From: Platycnemis pennipes
Taxonomy: Eukaryota > Arthropoda > Insecta > Odonata > Platycnemididae
Length of the DNA stretch: 64,000 nucleotides
Direction of reading: 5' to 3'
Assembly: GCA_933228895.1 (NCBI GenBank)
Contig: OW121855.1
Location: forward strand, 69,898,698 to 69,962,697
This document shows positions 30,640 through 43,310 of the stretch, in pieces. A program made the position numbers and the translations under genes. Position 1 is the first letter of the stretch. Each line of letters opens with the position of its first letter. The notes beneath the pieces were generated by a model that searched no databases, was not told the DNA's origin, and saw only the letters and a list, made by a program, of their open reading frames with translations.

Positions 30640-32240
30640 TTATTCACCCGAAAGGTGAGGAGGGTATATTGTGGAGGGAGTGAGGGGTAGATGTATTGGG
30701 AGAGAAGAGAGTGAGGGGAAGGATGAATGGAGGGGGGCATAACTAGGGGGGGAGACTTCTCCTCCCAAGAGGACAAGTCTCCTCCAATGGGGGGGGGGAG
30801 AGCTCTCCCCTCCCTCCATAGGGGGGGAGAGAGCCCTCCCCTCCCTCCTTAGGGGGGGGAGAGCTCTCCCCTCCCTCCATAGGGGGGGTAGGATGCTCTC
30901 CCCCCCTCTTTGGAGAGAGGGGAGAGCTCTCTACCCCCCCTATGGAGGGAGGGGAGAGCTCTCTACCCTCCCTATGGAGGGAGGGGAGAGCTCTCTACCT
31001 CCCCTATGGAGGGAGGGGAGAACTCTCCCCCCCCTCTATGGAGGGAGGGGAGAGCTCTCTCCCCCCCCCTATGAAGGCTCTCTACCCCCCCCTCTATGGA
31101 GGGAGGGGAGAGCTCTCTCCCCCCCCCCTATGAAGGCTCTCTACCCCCCCCCCTATGGAGGGAGGGGAGAGCTCTCTACCCCCCCCCTATGGAGGGAGGG
31201 GAGAGCTCTCTACCCCCCCTATGGAGGGAGGGGAGAGCTCTCTCCCCCCCTATGGAGGGAGGGGAGAGCTCTCTCCCCCTCTATGGAGGGAGGGGAGAGC
31301 TCTCTACCCCCCCTATGGAGGGAGGGGAGAGCTCTCTCCCCCTCTATGGAGGGAGGGGAGAGCTCTCTCCCCCCCTATGGAGGGAGGGGAGAGCTCTCTC
31401 CCCCTCTATGGAGGGAGGGGAGAGCTCTCTCCCCCCCTATGGAGGGAGGGGAGAGCTTCCTACCCCCCTATGGAGGGAGGGGAGAGCTCTCTACCCCCCC
31501 TATGGAGGGAGGGGAGAGCTCTCTCCCCCTCTATGGAGGGAGGGGAGAGCTCTCTGAGCCCCCCCTATGGAGGGAGGGGAGAGCTCTCTACCCCCCTATG
31601 GAGGGAGGGGAGAACTCTCCCCCCCCTCTATGGAGGGAGGGGAGAACTCTCTACCCTCCCTATGGAGGGAGGGGAGTGCTCTCTCCCCCCCCCTATGGAG
31701 GGAGGGGAGAGCTCTCTACCCCCCCTATGGAGGGAGGGGAGAGCTCTCCCCCCCCCCTATGGAGGGAGGGGAGAGCTCTCTACCCCCCCTATGGAGGGAG
31801 GGGAGAGCTCTCTACCCCCCCTATGGAGGGAGGGGAGAACTATCCCCCCCTCTATGGAGGGAGGGGAGAGCTCTCTCTACCCCCCCTATGGAGGGAGCTC
31901 TCTACCCCCCCTATGGAGGGAGGGGAGAGCTCTCTCCCCCCACCCCTATGGAGGGAGGGGAGAGCTCTCTACCCCCCCTATGGAGGGAGGGGAGAGCTCT
32001 CTACCCCCCTCTATGGAGGGAGGGGAGAGCTCTCTCCCCCCCCAATGGAGGGGAATTCTCCCCTCCCTCCATAGCGGGGGGGGGGAGAATTTTCTTCCAC
32101 TCTATGGAGGGAAGGGAGAACTCTCCCCCCTATAGAGGGAGGGGAGAAGCCCCCCCTACCCATTGGAGGAGACTTGTCCTCTTGAGAGTGGAGGAGAAAT
32201 CATCCCTTCCTCTCCTCACCTTCCCAATGAAGGGCATTTT
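30640..32240. repeat. GC-rich 32-bp minisatellite inside an inverted repeat
   Basis: From about 30903 to 32060 a unit of 31-33 bases, built on ctatggagggaggggagagc then tctctacccccc, repeats about 35 times. Just upstream (30785-30890) about three units lie in the opposite orientation. Flanks at 30757-30790 and 32157-32195 are inverted copies of each other (caagaggacaagtctcctcc against ggaggagacttgtcctcttg). Patchier inverted similarity reaches about 30640 and 32240. The unit contains the palindrome agagagctctct and G-runs that could form quadruplexes. Long open frames in all three plus frames follow from the stop-free unit and are not taken as genes. Confidence 0.9.
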
Positions 32241-34956
32241 AATCAATTTGTTTTACTTTTTCAATTAATTGAGAATTGTATCTCTTATAATATTCTCATT
32301 TAATGTGCAAGCTATTTTTAATCTTTCTCATTTCTTTGCAAATAAAATTTTGAAAGTCAAAAGATATTTTTATTTCATCAGTGCTCTATTTTCTTGTAGT
32401 CTTACCCCAGTTCATCATATCCTTCTCCATTGATTTGGTGACATTCTTCCTCATTGTTTTTAGTAGTATTTGATTAGTGGACAAGTTAGATGCATTAAGT
32501 TTCCCAAACTGGTCAGATAGACCAAACCACCAAGCATTCATTTTTAAATGTTTTTTAGTTCTCTTAGACAAAGTCAGTCAATACATGCCAATTACTCTCT
32601 ATTGTGTCCTTCATTAACATAGTGGAGTTTAAATTCTCCTTATATTATGGGAGTCCAAGATAAAATGGCAAATATAATGTGGATCTTATTACCACTAATT
32701 AGAAGGTCTAGACATATATTAGGTAGGTATTTGAAAAGCCTTCTTAATATTCATGGAGTTTTCTTCAATGAGACAAAATAGAAAGTTCAATCTGCACCAT
32801 TAAGGTAAATTGTTTATGTTATGTTCTCAGTGCTGAAATTACTGTATTTCTCAGAGGTATTTCCTTTCACTTAGACCTTAAAAGGAAGGTGCCATGCGCC
32901 TTGAAAACTATAGGAACCAACGAATTATGATATATTTTATAGATCAGATTATTATAGTTTGAAATTCTACCTAATATTTATGCACAAAGAAGTATAAACA
33001 AGATGAAAATATGATTTCAATAAGATAAATGTGACTGCTTAAGAATTCTATTGGTATGTGAATTAGAAAAAAAATTTAATTTTATTAGAGAAGTTAGGAA
33101 TCATGGAATGAGAGGATATCGAAATGGAAGCATAATAGAAATGACCATTTGATAAATAACAAGGAGACATTCCCTAACCAGACAATGATTTCTCAATGCC
33201 TTTGGCAACAGCAATACATGAATATCAGCTTGAAACGTATCCCAGCAGATAAAATTGCCAAGTAAAACACATAGTTTTGTAAAAGCCAGCAGCATAAGAA
33301 CAGAAAATAGAGCAAAAGGATCCCTGAAAATATTAGAGAATTAGATTTTTGCACATGACTTATAATGGTTTGTGATATTATATGCCTTTTTCCAGAATAA
33401 ATCTTGTTGAATGAAGTGCCTTCTTTATAAGATGAAAGCAAATAAATTGAGAACAAAAATAGTTTGTTTCGTTGAAATGAAAACAATAAATAAAAAGTTG
33501 AACATTGAAGGCTCCATCACATATATTACAGGAGTTTACAATTATCATCAAGCACAGCAATTTCATTTAAGCTGATCCAACCAAAGATGACCATGTTCTC
33601 ATCAAAGTGACATTTATGCTATCTGATTTTGCTATCTTGAGTGGTGCTGTTTAACACAAATATCTTATTTAGTCTTCATGTTGAATTTAGAAACCTGCAT
33701 TAAAACATTACAGGAGTGTAACAATGTTATATAGTCCTTTAATACATAAAATTACTTTATTCCTAAAAACTATGCAATTGTCTACACCATTAAAGACTAT
33801 CACAATTGGATCAGTGGTGCAAAGACCATAGGAGAGTAAATAAATCTACTGCGGATGATGGGTGTAAATTGGAAAATGTTTAATTGGCATTACATCCTGA
33901 CTGCCTGGTAGTAGGTTGGTCTGTCTGTACGGTCACTGCTTTACAAGTACGTTCAAAATAAATATATTCTGATTAGAGTGGTATAAAATGGGTTTGATAC
34001 AGGAATGCTTGAGGTTCACATGATCAAGCAAGAGTCAGCCAAGGATTTGTAAATATTACTAGATGTATTTCAGAAGCAATGTGAAAGAAACCAAATGTGG
34101 ATAAGCCATAAGCAAGTGAAAGTGATGAAGTTATCAAAATAAAGTCATCCTCTGCAATGGGAAAAGAGGAACTTACATAACTTCCCTATGACCAGGTTAT
34201 GGGCTTCTAAGATCTGGGTGCCTATGCACAAGGTGGTTTTGAAACAAGAAGAATGAGTATGTGAGAAATAAGTTTAAATTAAATGTTTAACCCTTTTCAC
34301 CCCAGAATGACACCACATTAATGCACTTTTCCTCAATTTCTTGACCTCCATATACCATTGTGGTTTCAAAGTATCAGCTTGGCTACCAAATTACTTCTCA
34401 AATGTAACTTTTAGTTTGTGTTCCCATCTCCAGAGAGCTCTCAGTGACTTCACTCTAGATGTGCCTAATTTCTATTGCCTCATTATTAAATATTCCTCCC
34501 ACAAAATATAGAAACAAAAAGCCTTGAAATGGAGACAGAAATATTCTATGACTGGAAATAGGAGCATAGACAATAAATAAATTCTGGGAATAAATCTGAA
34601 TATTTACTTTAAAAAAAGGCAAAGGTTTACGTTTTGACCAAATAAGAATTTCATTTTTTTGCAAAAGATAAAAAGGCACATTTTTCCAAGTTTTATCCTG
34701 CAAATTACATAACGATATCACAATCTGTGCAAAATATCTTTTTATTTGATAGGATAAAGTCATGTATTGCTGGTGCCAAAATTTGGTGAACTTTTGAGAC
34801 AAATCCATGCAAGAAAACATTGCCAATCCCTACACAAAAATGCAGCTAGTCAGCCGAGTGACATTGGTATTCAAATTTCATTGCTGAGATACGAGAAAAG
34901 ATAGGAAGAAAGTTCTAATGCTTTCCCGGCATATGCAATTTGTGAAGTCTATCCAG
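32241..34956. other. No recognisable feature
   Basis: AT-rich spacer of the large palindrome. Only short frames with no family resemblance were found, on either strand. A possible piggyBac-like terminus (ttaacccttttcacccc) occurs at 34288 without a partner. Confidence 0.5.
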
Positions 34957-35195
34957 ATCTTCCACCGGGTCAGGTCCTCGACTTCTGCCGATGTTTCGAT
35001 GCCCGTGTCAGGCATGCATCCTTAGGGCTGAGTGTCGAGAGTGAGGAAATGCCCACTATATATATTCACTCCACATATCTAGATATAGACTGGAGTGTAT
35101 ATATAGTGGATATTTTCTCACTCTCGACACTCAGCCCTAAGGATGCATGCCTGACACGGACATCGAAAAGAAATCAAAGACCAGACCTGGTGGAA
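34957..35195. repeat. Hairpin of two head-to-head repeat ends
   Basis: Bases 34967-35080 and 35084-35195 are inverted copies. The best part, gtgtcaggcatgcatcct and onward through the cgacactcagccc stretch, is nearly perfect over about 45 bases. The outer sequence (gatgtttcgatgcccgtgtc) resembles the termini of Penelope-like retroelements, whose copies are often joined tail to tail or head to head. No reverse transcriptase or GIY-YIG coding is present. The family idea is an inference. Confidence 0.6.
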
Positions 35196-37007
35196 GAGAA
35201 AATAGACTGACAAAATGAAAGTAAAAACAAAATAAAAATCCTCTAAAGGTATACATCCATGGTTTTGATTGGACTTCGTGAATTTTAAAAAATCTGTGAG
35301 GAATCAGAGGAAACGTTAAAATTCCTAGTAACGTTAACAAAGTGTTTAGAAGGATGGAGTTATGTGAAATGACTAACAAGGAAACATGAACAAACCTGAA
35401 CATATGGAGTTGCAAGAAACTTTCTAACTTAATCCGTATCACCAGAAAAATTAATAATGGTATAATTTTTATCTACCATATACTATACATGGAGTGACAG
35501 AATATCTACAAATTACAATATTACCCAAATTTTTGTTGGGTTTAACCGATATATAATGGGAAAAAGCTAATATAAAGTTGTATTATCTTTTTTATAGCCT
35601 TCTAATTATAAAACACAAAGAAATACATCATTTTGGTAGAACGAAAGGAAGTTGGAAGAGGGAAAAAGGTCATATTTGGCAAGGGTGTTTTGAAGGATGC
35701 AATTGAGGAAAGAATGCTGGACAAGCGAGGTAGCAGGAGAACTGATAGTTCAGATAGTATGATGGTCTGAAGAGGGACATCATGTGAAATGTAGGCATCG
35801 ATGAAACAAATGTCTAATCTGATACAACTACACTGGTATACAACTAACAATAAAATCGAAGACAGTTCCTTTTCGCTATTTCAACAGAATTCATGTAACT
35901 GGAGATAAATTATCTTTTGATTAAATAGTGTATTTCCACTAATGCAAGCAATGCTGACCAAAGGAAATTTTTGACTAAGTTACAAACAAACAATTATCCA
36001 ATATTTTTTTAATTTGTGAAAATACATGCAGTGTTTCCACTTTGAATTTAAAATACTGCATTGTAATCATCATGCAGACAAAAGCATAGTTTGGCCCGAG
36101 GACTTGTAAAAAATGCATTAATTTCTACGAAAATTATAATTAAAAGGGAACGCCAAGATGAATAAGTTTCATCTTGAAGCATACTTAAAAACAACAAAAA
36201 GATGGAAAATAGTAATGTAAAGTATACATAGTTTGCATTTCAGAAGAGTATAAAACTTGGAATGAGAGCGCTGGGATGATAAAAGTGAAAAGGGGCCTCG
36301 AATATAATCAGGAATATTTGAGTATTGTTCAATTTAAACATGTGTTTGACAGTAAATTTGGAAGAAGGAATGAAGAAATCAACAAAAATTGACATATAAT
36401 GGAGAGACATGAGTCTGATTGGCAAATTATAAATGGCTCTAGTCAGAGTGGAAAATTGGTTTGGGTGATCATGTAGATGGGGCTGTTCATGATGGTAATG
36501 TTAGACATATTCCGAGCAAATTCAGAGAAAGGCACGTGATGGACGCTGGGGAAAAGGCAGGGGGAATGTTGAGAAGGCTCACAGTCAACAAAACATTTGC
36601 CAGCCAAAGAATTGGGTTCAACAATTACTACATACCTTAGAAGAGAAGTGCAAAAGAAAACTGTTATTATTAATGTCCTACAGATGAAAGTAGGTATAAA
36701 CGGATATTTAATTCTCCCCGTGATCCTTACGTATCACATTATGTCCCCGAAATTGCACGGTACCTGAGAAGAGCTGTGCAAAACATACAGAACAAAAATA
36801 AACTCTGAAAACTGCAGTAATTAGATTCTCTGAACAAAATTTTGTTTGTGCCCTTAAGGGTGCAGCTCTAACCTTTGATGCTCAAGCTGTCAACTTCTCA
36901 ACTTACTATGATTTCTTTAAAATTCTCAAGGTGGTGATATCTCAGCCCATGATGAAAAAAGTTTATCTTCCAACCAACCGTATTTAATTTAAAACAATTA
37001 ATTTTAA
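35196..37007. other. No recognisable feature
   Basis: AT-rich DNA with only short frames. No family resemblance, terminal repeats or RNA genes seen. Confidence 0.5.
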
Positions 37008-37260
37008 ATTGATTGGAAAGAAATTAATTTGTGCCACCGAAGTTAAAATGTCAAGCTTTTAAGTCAAATTTTAGTCTTTAAAAATGACAGTTCAAACAAA
37101 GAGCTAAAATGCTTGAGGTGTAGCTCATCAATTAATTTTAATTGATTGGAAAGAAATTAATTTGTGCTACCAAGTTAAAATTTCAAGCTTTTAAGTCAAA
37201 TTTTAGTCTTTAAAAATGACCGTTCAAACAAAGAGCTAAAATGCTTGAGGTGTAGCTCAG
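37008..37260. repeat. Tandem duplication of about 130 bp
   Basis: The stretch from attgattggaaagaaattaa to gcttgaggtgtagctca occurs twice, starting at 37008 and 37141. The copies differ at only a few positions. Confidence 0.85.
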
Positions 37261-38539
37261 GGTTGCCAGACGTCCCGGATTTTATGAGACAGTCCCCTAT
37301 TTGTGCTAACTGTCCCGCATCCCGTGCAAGGAAAAAAAATAATATTTTCAGTATATGTAATATTGGTAAAAGTATTCATTATTTATCAATAAACTGCCCA
37401 GTGATTTTGATATAACATCCATAAAATCATATGCAAAGGACATTCACTAGTTGTCGGTTATGTCATACAATGATTTCTTTGACAGCACACCTGTCCCTTA
37501 TTTTGTTTTCAGCCTATTTTGTTTGTCCCTAACTATAATGGCAGATTGGTTAAAAGAGCATGAATAAGAGATTTTAAAAGTTAAATATCAAACATGCCAT
37601 TGTTTGGCACCAAATAATGTAATTTAAGGACATAGATTTTAGATAAGTGTATGAAAAAGGATGTTGGATGTAAGGTAGATGGTACAAAAAAGATAAATGA
37701 GGAATAGCTAATTACAGTAGGAGCAGAAAGACAGTTAACTGAATAAATCAGGAGAGGCTGGATGGAAAAAAAGAGTTAAGTGAGTTTCAAGGACATAATG
37801 CAGGGAGGAATACAGATGAAGCACTGAAGAGGGATGAGAAAACTTACAGTTTGGATAATATAATAGGGGTATAAAATGTGTGGAACAGAAGAAAAGTAGT
37901 TGAAAACGGCATACTGTAATCACAACCCATTCAAATTTTTCTTTCACAGGATCTTTCTACCATCTAAATGACTTTTAAAGCAGATAAAAATTATACCAGG
38001 ATTCATTTATTTTTGGGGCAAAATGTGAGACATTTTCAGACAAATCCAAATGTTCAAGTGATGTTTCCTTGAAAGATAAAACTGCACTAAAACTGAATCC
38101 ACACAATATAGAGCCATGAGCATGTGAAGAACACAAGTTTGTAATTGCACCTTAAAATCCAACCATTATCAAACCATTCTACAAATTCATAAGAGAACTG
38201 GAGAATAACATCAAAGGAAATGACCAGTTTGGGTTAAAAATACCATCTATCTCTTGTCCACTCTTCAAATAATCAAACTTCTTACCTGGAAGAATATCTC
38301 ACCCCATTCTCCTCATAAAGCCTGCATAAAAAATTAAGTCCCATTCCATTGCAGCATTGAGAAAATATGGAAACTGCAACCATGTCATGTCCACAAATTA
38401 AGTTGATTTAAGGTCTCTAGTACCTATTCTATGAAGAGTGAGGTAGATGCTGCAAAAAAGAGAATTAAATTGGAAGGATTGAACTCCAATCCAAAATTGG
38501 TACAGTGAAACTTGCCATTCGGGTCAATCCATATGCATA
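37261..38539. other. Spacer with a possible hAT-type terminus
   Basis: At 37259-37280 the sequence cagggttgccagacgtcccg looks like the left end of a non-autonomous hAT element. A matching right end was not found. The rest is AT-rich with short, chance frames. Confidence 0.3.
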
Positions 38540-39800
38540 CTTTATTATGCAACTCTTAAGGGGCAATGGGTAGGATAGTAATTACCATGATGTACTGTTA
38601 CATTGACAGGAGGGGGTTCAGTCATGTTGGAAGAAAGATTAACTCATTCTCAGTTCAAGTGGTAATGATGAAACGAAAGATAATTTGTGAGTAAATTAGA
38701 GGATTCAGGAATAAATTAGGTATTTAAAGAGCAAAAGCCCTATCATTCACAAAAGAAGATTTGTGACCAAAATTATGATTTCATCAAGTGTTGACTGATT
38801 TCATGTAGAGGAGGAATAGAGGAAGGTGAAAAAAAGCACAACATCAACATTACATATGAGCAGACTCTAAGAAATCCAGAACTAACCGAAAGCTGCTTGT
38901 TCTTAAAAAAGAATTTGCTCCGAGTGTGCATTACATGCTTTTGATGTAAGTATTACAATCCTGACTCTTTACAGAAACTGTCAAATGTTGATAAGGTGCT
39001 CTATCTATTACAATATGCATAAGGATCTAAAAAATAAATCCAGCCCTCAATTATATTAGGAGAAAGTGATATCACAAGGTTATTGCATAATTAACAATGA
39101 TAAAAACAATCAGTGAATAAGTCTACCAATTATTTATCTGCAGAATTACTGAATTTTTTGGATCTTATAAAATATTTTTGATCATTAAGGCTTGGTCAAA
39201 CAGGCAGCGGGTTGCTCCCCTTGGGCACTGCATTACATAGGTTTGCTGGAAGACATGCCAACTAGTCTAGACTGCAGCAGACAGTGATCCCATTGTATTT
39301 TCCTAACGAGTCCATGATGGGCAGATTATAAATATGGCAGATGGGACAGAAAAATTAATAGATCTAGTGCATCATTTCCCAAATTTATATAATACTTCCC
39401 ATGCAGATTATTCAAAATATCACTACAAAGGCAGAAGGAAATTGTTGGGATCCTCAATAATTTGACAAGAAAAAGTACAAGTCCTTTATCAGAACTGCCG
39501 CTGCTTGTTATTCTAGCACTTCAGTAACTTTTCACGGCAAAACACATCAACTACGTAGGTATTGCCCAAGTAACCCTTGAGCCAAAATGGAACACCTTCA
39601 GAATCCCACATGCTGTTTGACATCCATAGACTGCAATCGCCCTCCCCATGCAGGCATCATGCATTCTGTTTGAATGAGCCTTTAATGAGGGGAAACAGTG
39701 GAATATCAGATTCTTTTAAATCGATAACCCCAAATAATTGATTTCTTAAACCACAATTCTTTGTCGCAAGAATAAATCTATTTCTAAAAAGGAGCCATTT
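38540..39800. repeat. Right arm of inverted duplication, innermost block
   Basis: Reverse-complement partner of 26448-27626. It keeps one copy of the 110-bp unit and an extra segment of about 280 bases at 39229-39510. The inner edge lies near 38540. Confidence 0.8.
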
Positions 39801-40022
39801 TGGAAGTAAATTCTCCATAAAAATGTCACAGAAGGAAAATCTGAGGAACAAAAATTCTGAGGTAGTTGAAAAACTCGACTGATTGCAGCCTGTACAAGGG
39901 AAATTCTTAGTTTTCAAAGAGAAAACTGGGAAGTTTGTAAGTTGCATAGAACTGTGAAGAACAAAGCAAAGAATGCACATACGACCTTGAATTGTAAATA
40001 AATGTTGTTTGCAATAAGTCAA
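39510..40022 (-). pseudogene. Coding-like segment, right-arm partner
   Basis: The minus-strand frame 40022-39657 ends FPLIKGSFKQNA with a TGA. Reading past that stop the same frame gives SLWMSNSMWDSEGVPFWLKG and YLGNTYVVDVFCREKLLKC, ending near 39513. Its left-arm partner has a glycine codon at the stop position. The upstream part (SMQLTNFPVFSLKTKNFPCT) has no left-arm match. Family unknown. Confidence 0.35.
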
Positions 40023-40169
40023 ATTTACCTAATTCTGAACATATAATGTGCCAATGTTATTCATTCATTGTCAATTGCACATGCATTATTACAGCTTCAT
40101 ACTCCAATGAGACTAATTTCCTACCACAGTAATCATGGTAACACATCCTCCCATTAATAGGAAACTATA

Positions 40170-40660
40170 TGCTAACTCCGTAACACACAAGCAGCTGCCA
40201 GTTATGATTGCTGTTGAAAAATGCACCCTCATCCAATTTGGCAAAGCATCTCATGGTTATGCATGCTGATTATAAGATCAGAATGTAGGTATATATTTCA
40301 ACTGGCATTATGTCAAGGACAGCCAATTGGGTCTTGCTTCGCAGTCGTGTGCTATCTGGGTTTACACTCCAAGAGATATAATGCAATATCATTTTGGCGA
40401 GATAAAAGATGAAGATAAACAAGGTTAATGATTAACAAGGGAAATCCAAAGAAAATAACAGAGATGAATATCACCAAAATATTATTCAGATTAATAAAAT
40501 TACTTTCTTGATATGAATGATTTTTGGCAGGATAAATTTGCATGAAAATGTGGAATATGAGGCAAAGAACTGCTAAATAAAAGATTATTTATCATTCATT
40601 CATAAACAGGATCTTAATCATCATAAAATGATGAGGAACATCTTTCTTCTCATCAGGTAT
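40170..40660. repeat. Right arm block, partner of 17140-17640
   Basis: Clear reverse-complement match through the ggcagctgcttgtgtgtta, gtcaaggacagc and aaagatgttcc stretches. Confidence 0.8.
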
Positions 40661-41082
40661 AACCATACCGTGTATTTTCTTAAATGAATGCTTTAAGGTT
40701 ATCAAACTGTTTTGCTTAGACTCTGAGGATTGATCATGAACTTTCATAGTGCACACACGTGTTACCTTTACATTTAAACTGTGCATAGGAAAGCTGAAAA
40801 TGACAATGTCAAAACGTTGTGTCCTAGACTTCAAATCAACTATCTCATTTGGCAAAAAAAGTCATTAGGACCACTACTGTGAGCAGTGCACATGTAAATG
40901 AGTTTAATTTACAAGAATGGAAACCCCAAGAGAGAAATATTTGTGACCCAACTCCTGAATTGGCTACAATGGACATGTGGTTGAACCTTGGAGGACTAGA
41001 CACTATCCTTAATTTATCTAACTTCTCATTGAATAATCCAGGAGCCGAAAAATGTGTTCTGTTGTATGATGGTAGATGGTGA
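40592..41082. other. Two short opposing frames, doubtful
   Basis: The minus-strand frame 40855-40592 (87 codons) and plus-strand frame 40849-41082 (77 codons) overlap by seven bases. The plus frame (EWKPQERNICDPTPELATMD, MWLNLGGLDTILNLSNFSLN) has a protein-like composition, but I recognise no family and it lacks a left-arm partner. The last part of the minus frame lies in the shared arm and is broken by stops in the left copy. Neither is claimed as a gene. Confidence 0.2.
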
Positions 41083-41236
41083 TACTTTTAGATTATTAAG
41101 CAATCTGATGCCATTTCATTAAAATGGCAACTAATACTTGGGTAAAAAGGGTCATAATCAAAAGTAGCTTAAATTAACTACAAAACAAAGCTCTCAAAAT
41201 AAAACTCTATGGGGATGGGCGTTCTATGGTAATTAA

Positions 41237-41547
41237 CCCTTTTAATGCCAGCCCCTTGTAGGTAGACTGTGCGAAAACTGCCAAGCACAATTCCAAGAAA
41301 ATCGTTAGATCATGAAATATATATACATATTTGAAACACTAAATTTTATTATATGAATTACATATTTGTCTCAATGTTGACAACATTTTCAGTTTTTATG
41401 AGAATGAAAAAATCAATCATGCTGTCTCCGATTTGAAGGAAATATAATATTATAAATATGTAATGTAAGTGGGCCGATATATCGGCCCTTGGCAGTTTTC
41501 GCACAACCATAGAGGGCAGATATATCAGCCCACTGGCAGTAAAAGGG
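41237..41547. mobile_element. piggyBac-type MITE flanked by TTAA
   Basis: The termini are CCCTTTTAATGCCAG and CTGGCAGTAAAAGGG, inverted repeats of 15 bases with one mismatch. TTAA lies on both sides (41233-41236 and 41548-41551), the target duplication of piggyBac elements. A second inner palindrome (gggccgatatatcggccc, 41471-41488) sits close to the right end. The element is 311 bp and non-coding. The left arm has no copy. Confidence 0.8.
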
Positions 41548-41551
41548 TTAA

Positions 41552-42479
41552 TCAGCTGTGGAAATGCTCTAAAACAAATATTACATGACCCACACCTAGT
41601 TCCTATAAACATGAGTTTTGCATGATATCCTACCAGGAAGTTCCCGAATTAAAGTTGAAGCAGAATTGAAGTTGAATACATTAATAAGGACTGGCCATAG
41701 CAGCTGGTTTGAGAATGCATTGCCTACAAAGCTGAAATGTTCAAATCTCCCCTCCACCAGGTGGGTTCATTGTTTATCTTAGAGTTGTGTTAAAAAATAT
41801 TATCCTACTCATTCTAATCCTACCTTGAGTATTAGACTAAGGGTTACATGGCTAATCTCACTTCCAAGTCAACTTAGGGAGCTAGAGTAAGGGGTGGGTA
41901 GGTGTATTTATGGATGTAAATTATCAGATGTATGCCTTCATTTGAGTTTAGCTTGCAGATAATATTGAAAATATGTTCATAACAACTGGGGTGTACTAGT
42001 GAAAGAAATGGGTGACCCATTGTGTGAAATAAACTTCGTTAAAAACGGACCACCAATAAATGAATGTTTGTTAAAAGTGGGATTTTTAACATGATAAAAT
42101 GGCCATTTTTGATGTGGATTAGCCTTCACTTCGTTACAACCATAACTTTGTTAAAAACGGATTCGATATAAGTGGGCTTGATTGTAGTATATAAGTTAGA
42201 GAAATACTGCAGTATTTCTCTAACTTTTGAAACTCAGCATGAGTCTGAAAAGTCTCTAATGTCTGTAGAGGAAGGTTAGCTAAAAAAAGAAAAGTATGGC
42301 ATTTTAAAGGTAATTCTAGGGAGTTTGTCAAAAATGTAATGGGAAACTAAAGTTGCATATCAATTTTGAATTAAGAACTATGTATCAATAAAACAATTTG
42401 ATTCAATATAAACCACCTATTTTGTCCCGTTCAGAGAAAAAAAAGCTGCCAACATCAATAGACGAAATTTTCCTCCACT
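41552..42479. other. Right-arm stretch, mostly without partner
   Basis: Only 42320-42450 matches the left arm (17076-17140 and 15800-15838). At 41990-42190 a sequence with two copies of gttaaaaacgga looks like a small non-autonomous Tigger-type element, but its ends are unclear. Confidence 0.35.
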
Positions 42480-43310
42480 CATAAATGAACTGTGCTATCA
42501 CAAGTTAAACAAGAAAACCTTAAGATACAGAGACTATCAATCAACTGAGCTAGAACAAACCAGAATATTGATGATATCAATGAAGCATGAAGTGATGGGC
42601 AGTGAAATTAAATATTACTCATCTTATTATATTAATTTATGTGAAAGCTACATTGAAATAGCAAAGTTATTACTGATGTCATATTAAATCTTTCAATACC
42701 AGTCCCTTGCTTTAGAATGCGCAAAGAAAACTAGAAGAATTTTCATGAAATTTGTAAGACTCATGATTTTACCATATTTTGTACGAGTTTACATCATGTT
42801 TATATAAACGACAAAAATATTTATTTTTGGAAAAAGATTGAAGTAATATGAAACAGCGTTTAACCATCATCAGAACATCAAAAAGTCAGTCGATAGATTG
42901 TCCCATGTCAGTATGATGGTTAAACATACTTTGTTCATGTTTCCTTCGTACTGTATATATGGCAGCAATCAATATCTCACAGAGTGTAAATACAAGTAGC
43001 AGAATGTAAACACAGGTAGCACATGATCTCAAAGTGAGATAATGGTCATGTCTCGAAACAAATTGGCTCAAAATAGACATATCTCCCAACCAGTACCTGT
43101 AACCCAAAGCCAGTCAACAATGATTGGTCAAGAGCACAACTGGAAACCGCAACCATAACTGGCAACCTCTTGCACAATATGGGCTTAGCATGGAAGACTT
43201 TTCTGTGGAAATATGTCATTATCCCTTCACACTCAAGGCAAGTTTCACTGTAAAGGCACACAAAACACAAGTAAAATTTACACAATCATTTCTTGGTGGA
43301 TGGTAATAGG
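42480..43310. repeat. Right arm block, partner of 15400-15838
   Basis: The ends match (42480-42680 with 15520-15838, and 43190-43300 with 15415-15525). About 500 bases in between (42690-43180) are found only here. Confidence 0.7.

Noticed and set aside
30893..32268. Long open frames of 153-393 codons in all three plus-strand frames
   Set aside because: They result from a stop-free 32-bp tandem unit read in three frames. The peptides are just the repeat translated. No start context or family resemblance.
34288..34330. piggyBac-like terminus ttaacccttttcacccc
   Set aside because: No inverted partner with TTAA nearby.
37259..37550. hAT MITE starting cagggttgccagacgtcccg
   Set aside because: No right terminus or target duplication found, so only mentioned as a possible end.
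40849..41082. 77-codon frame with protein-like composition as a host exon
   Set aside because: No family recognised, no partner in the left arm, no supporting neighbour exon. Kept only as a doubtful entry.
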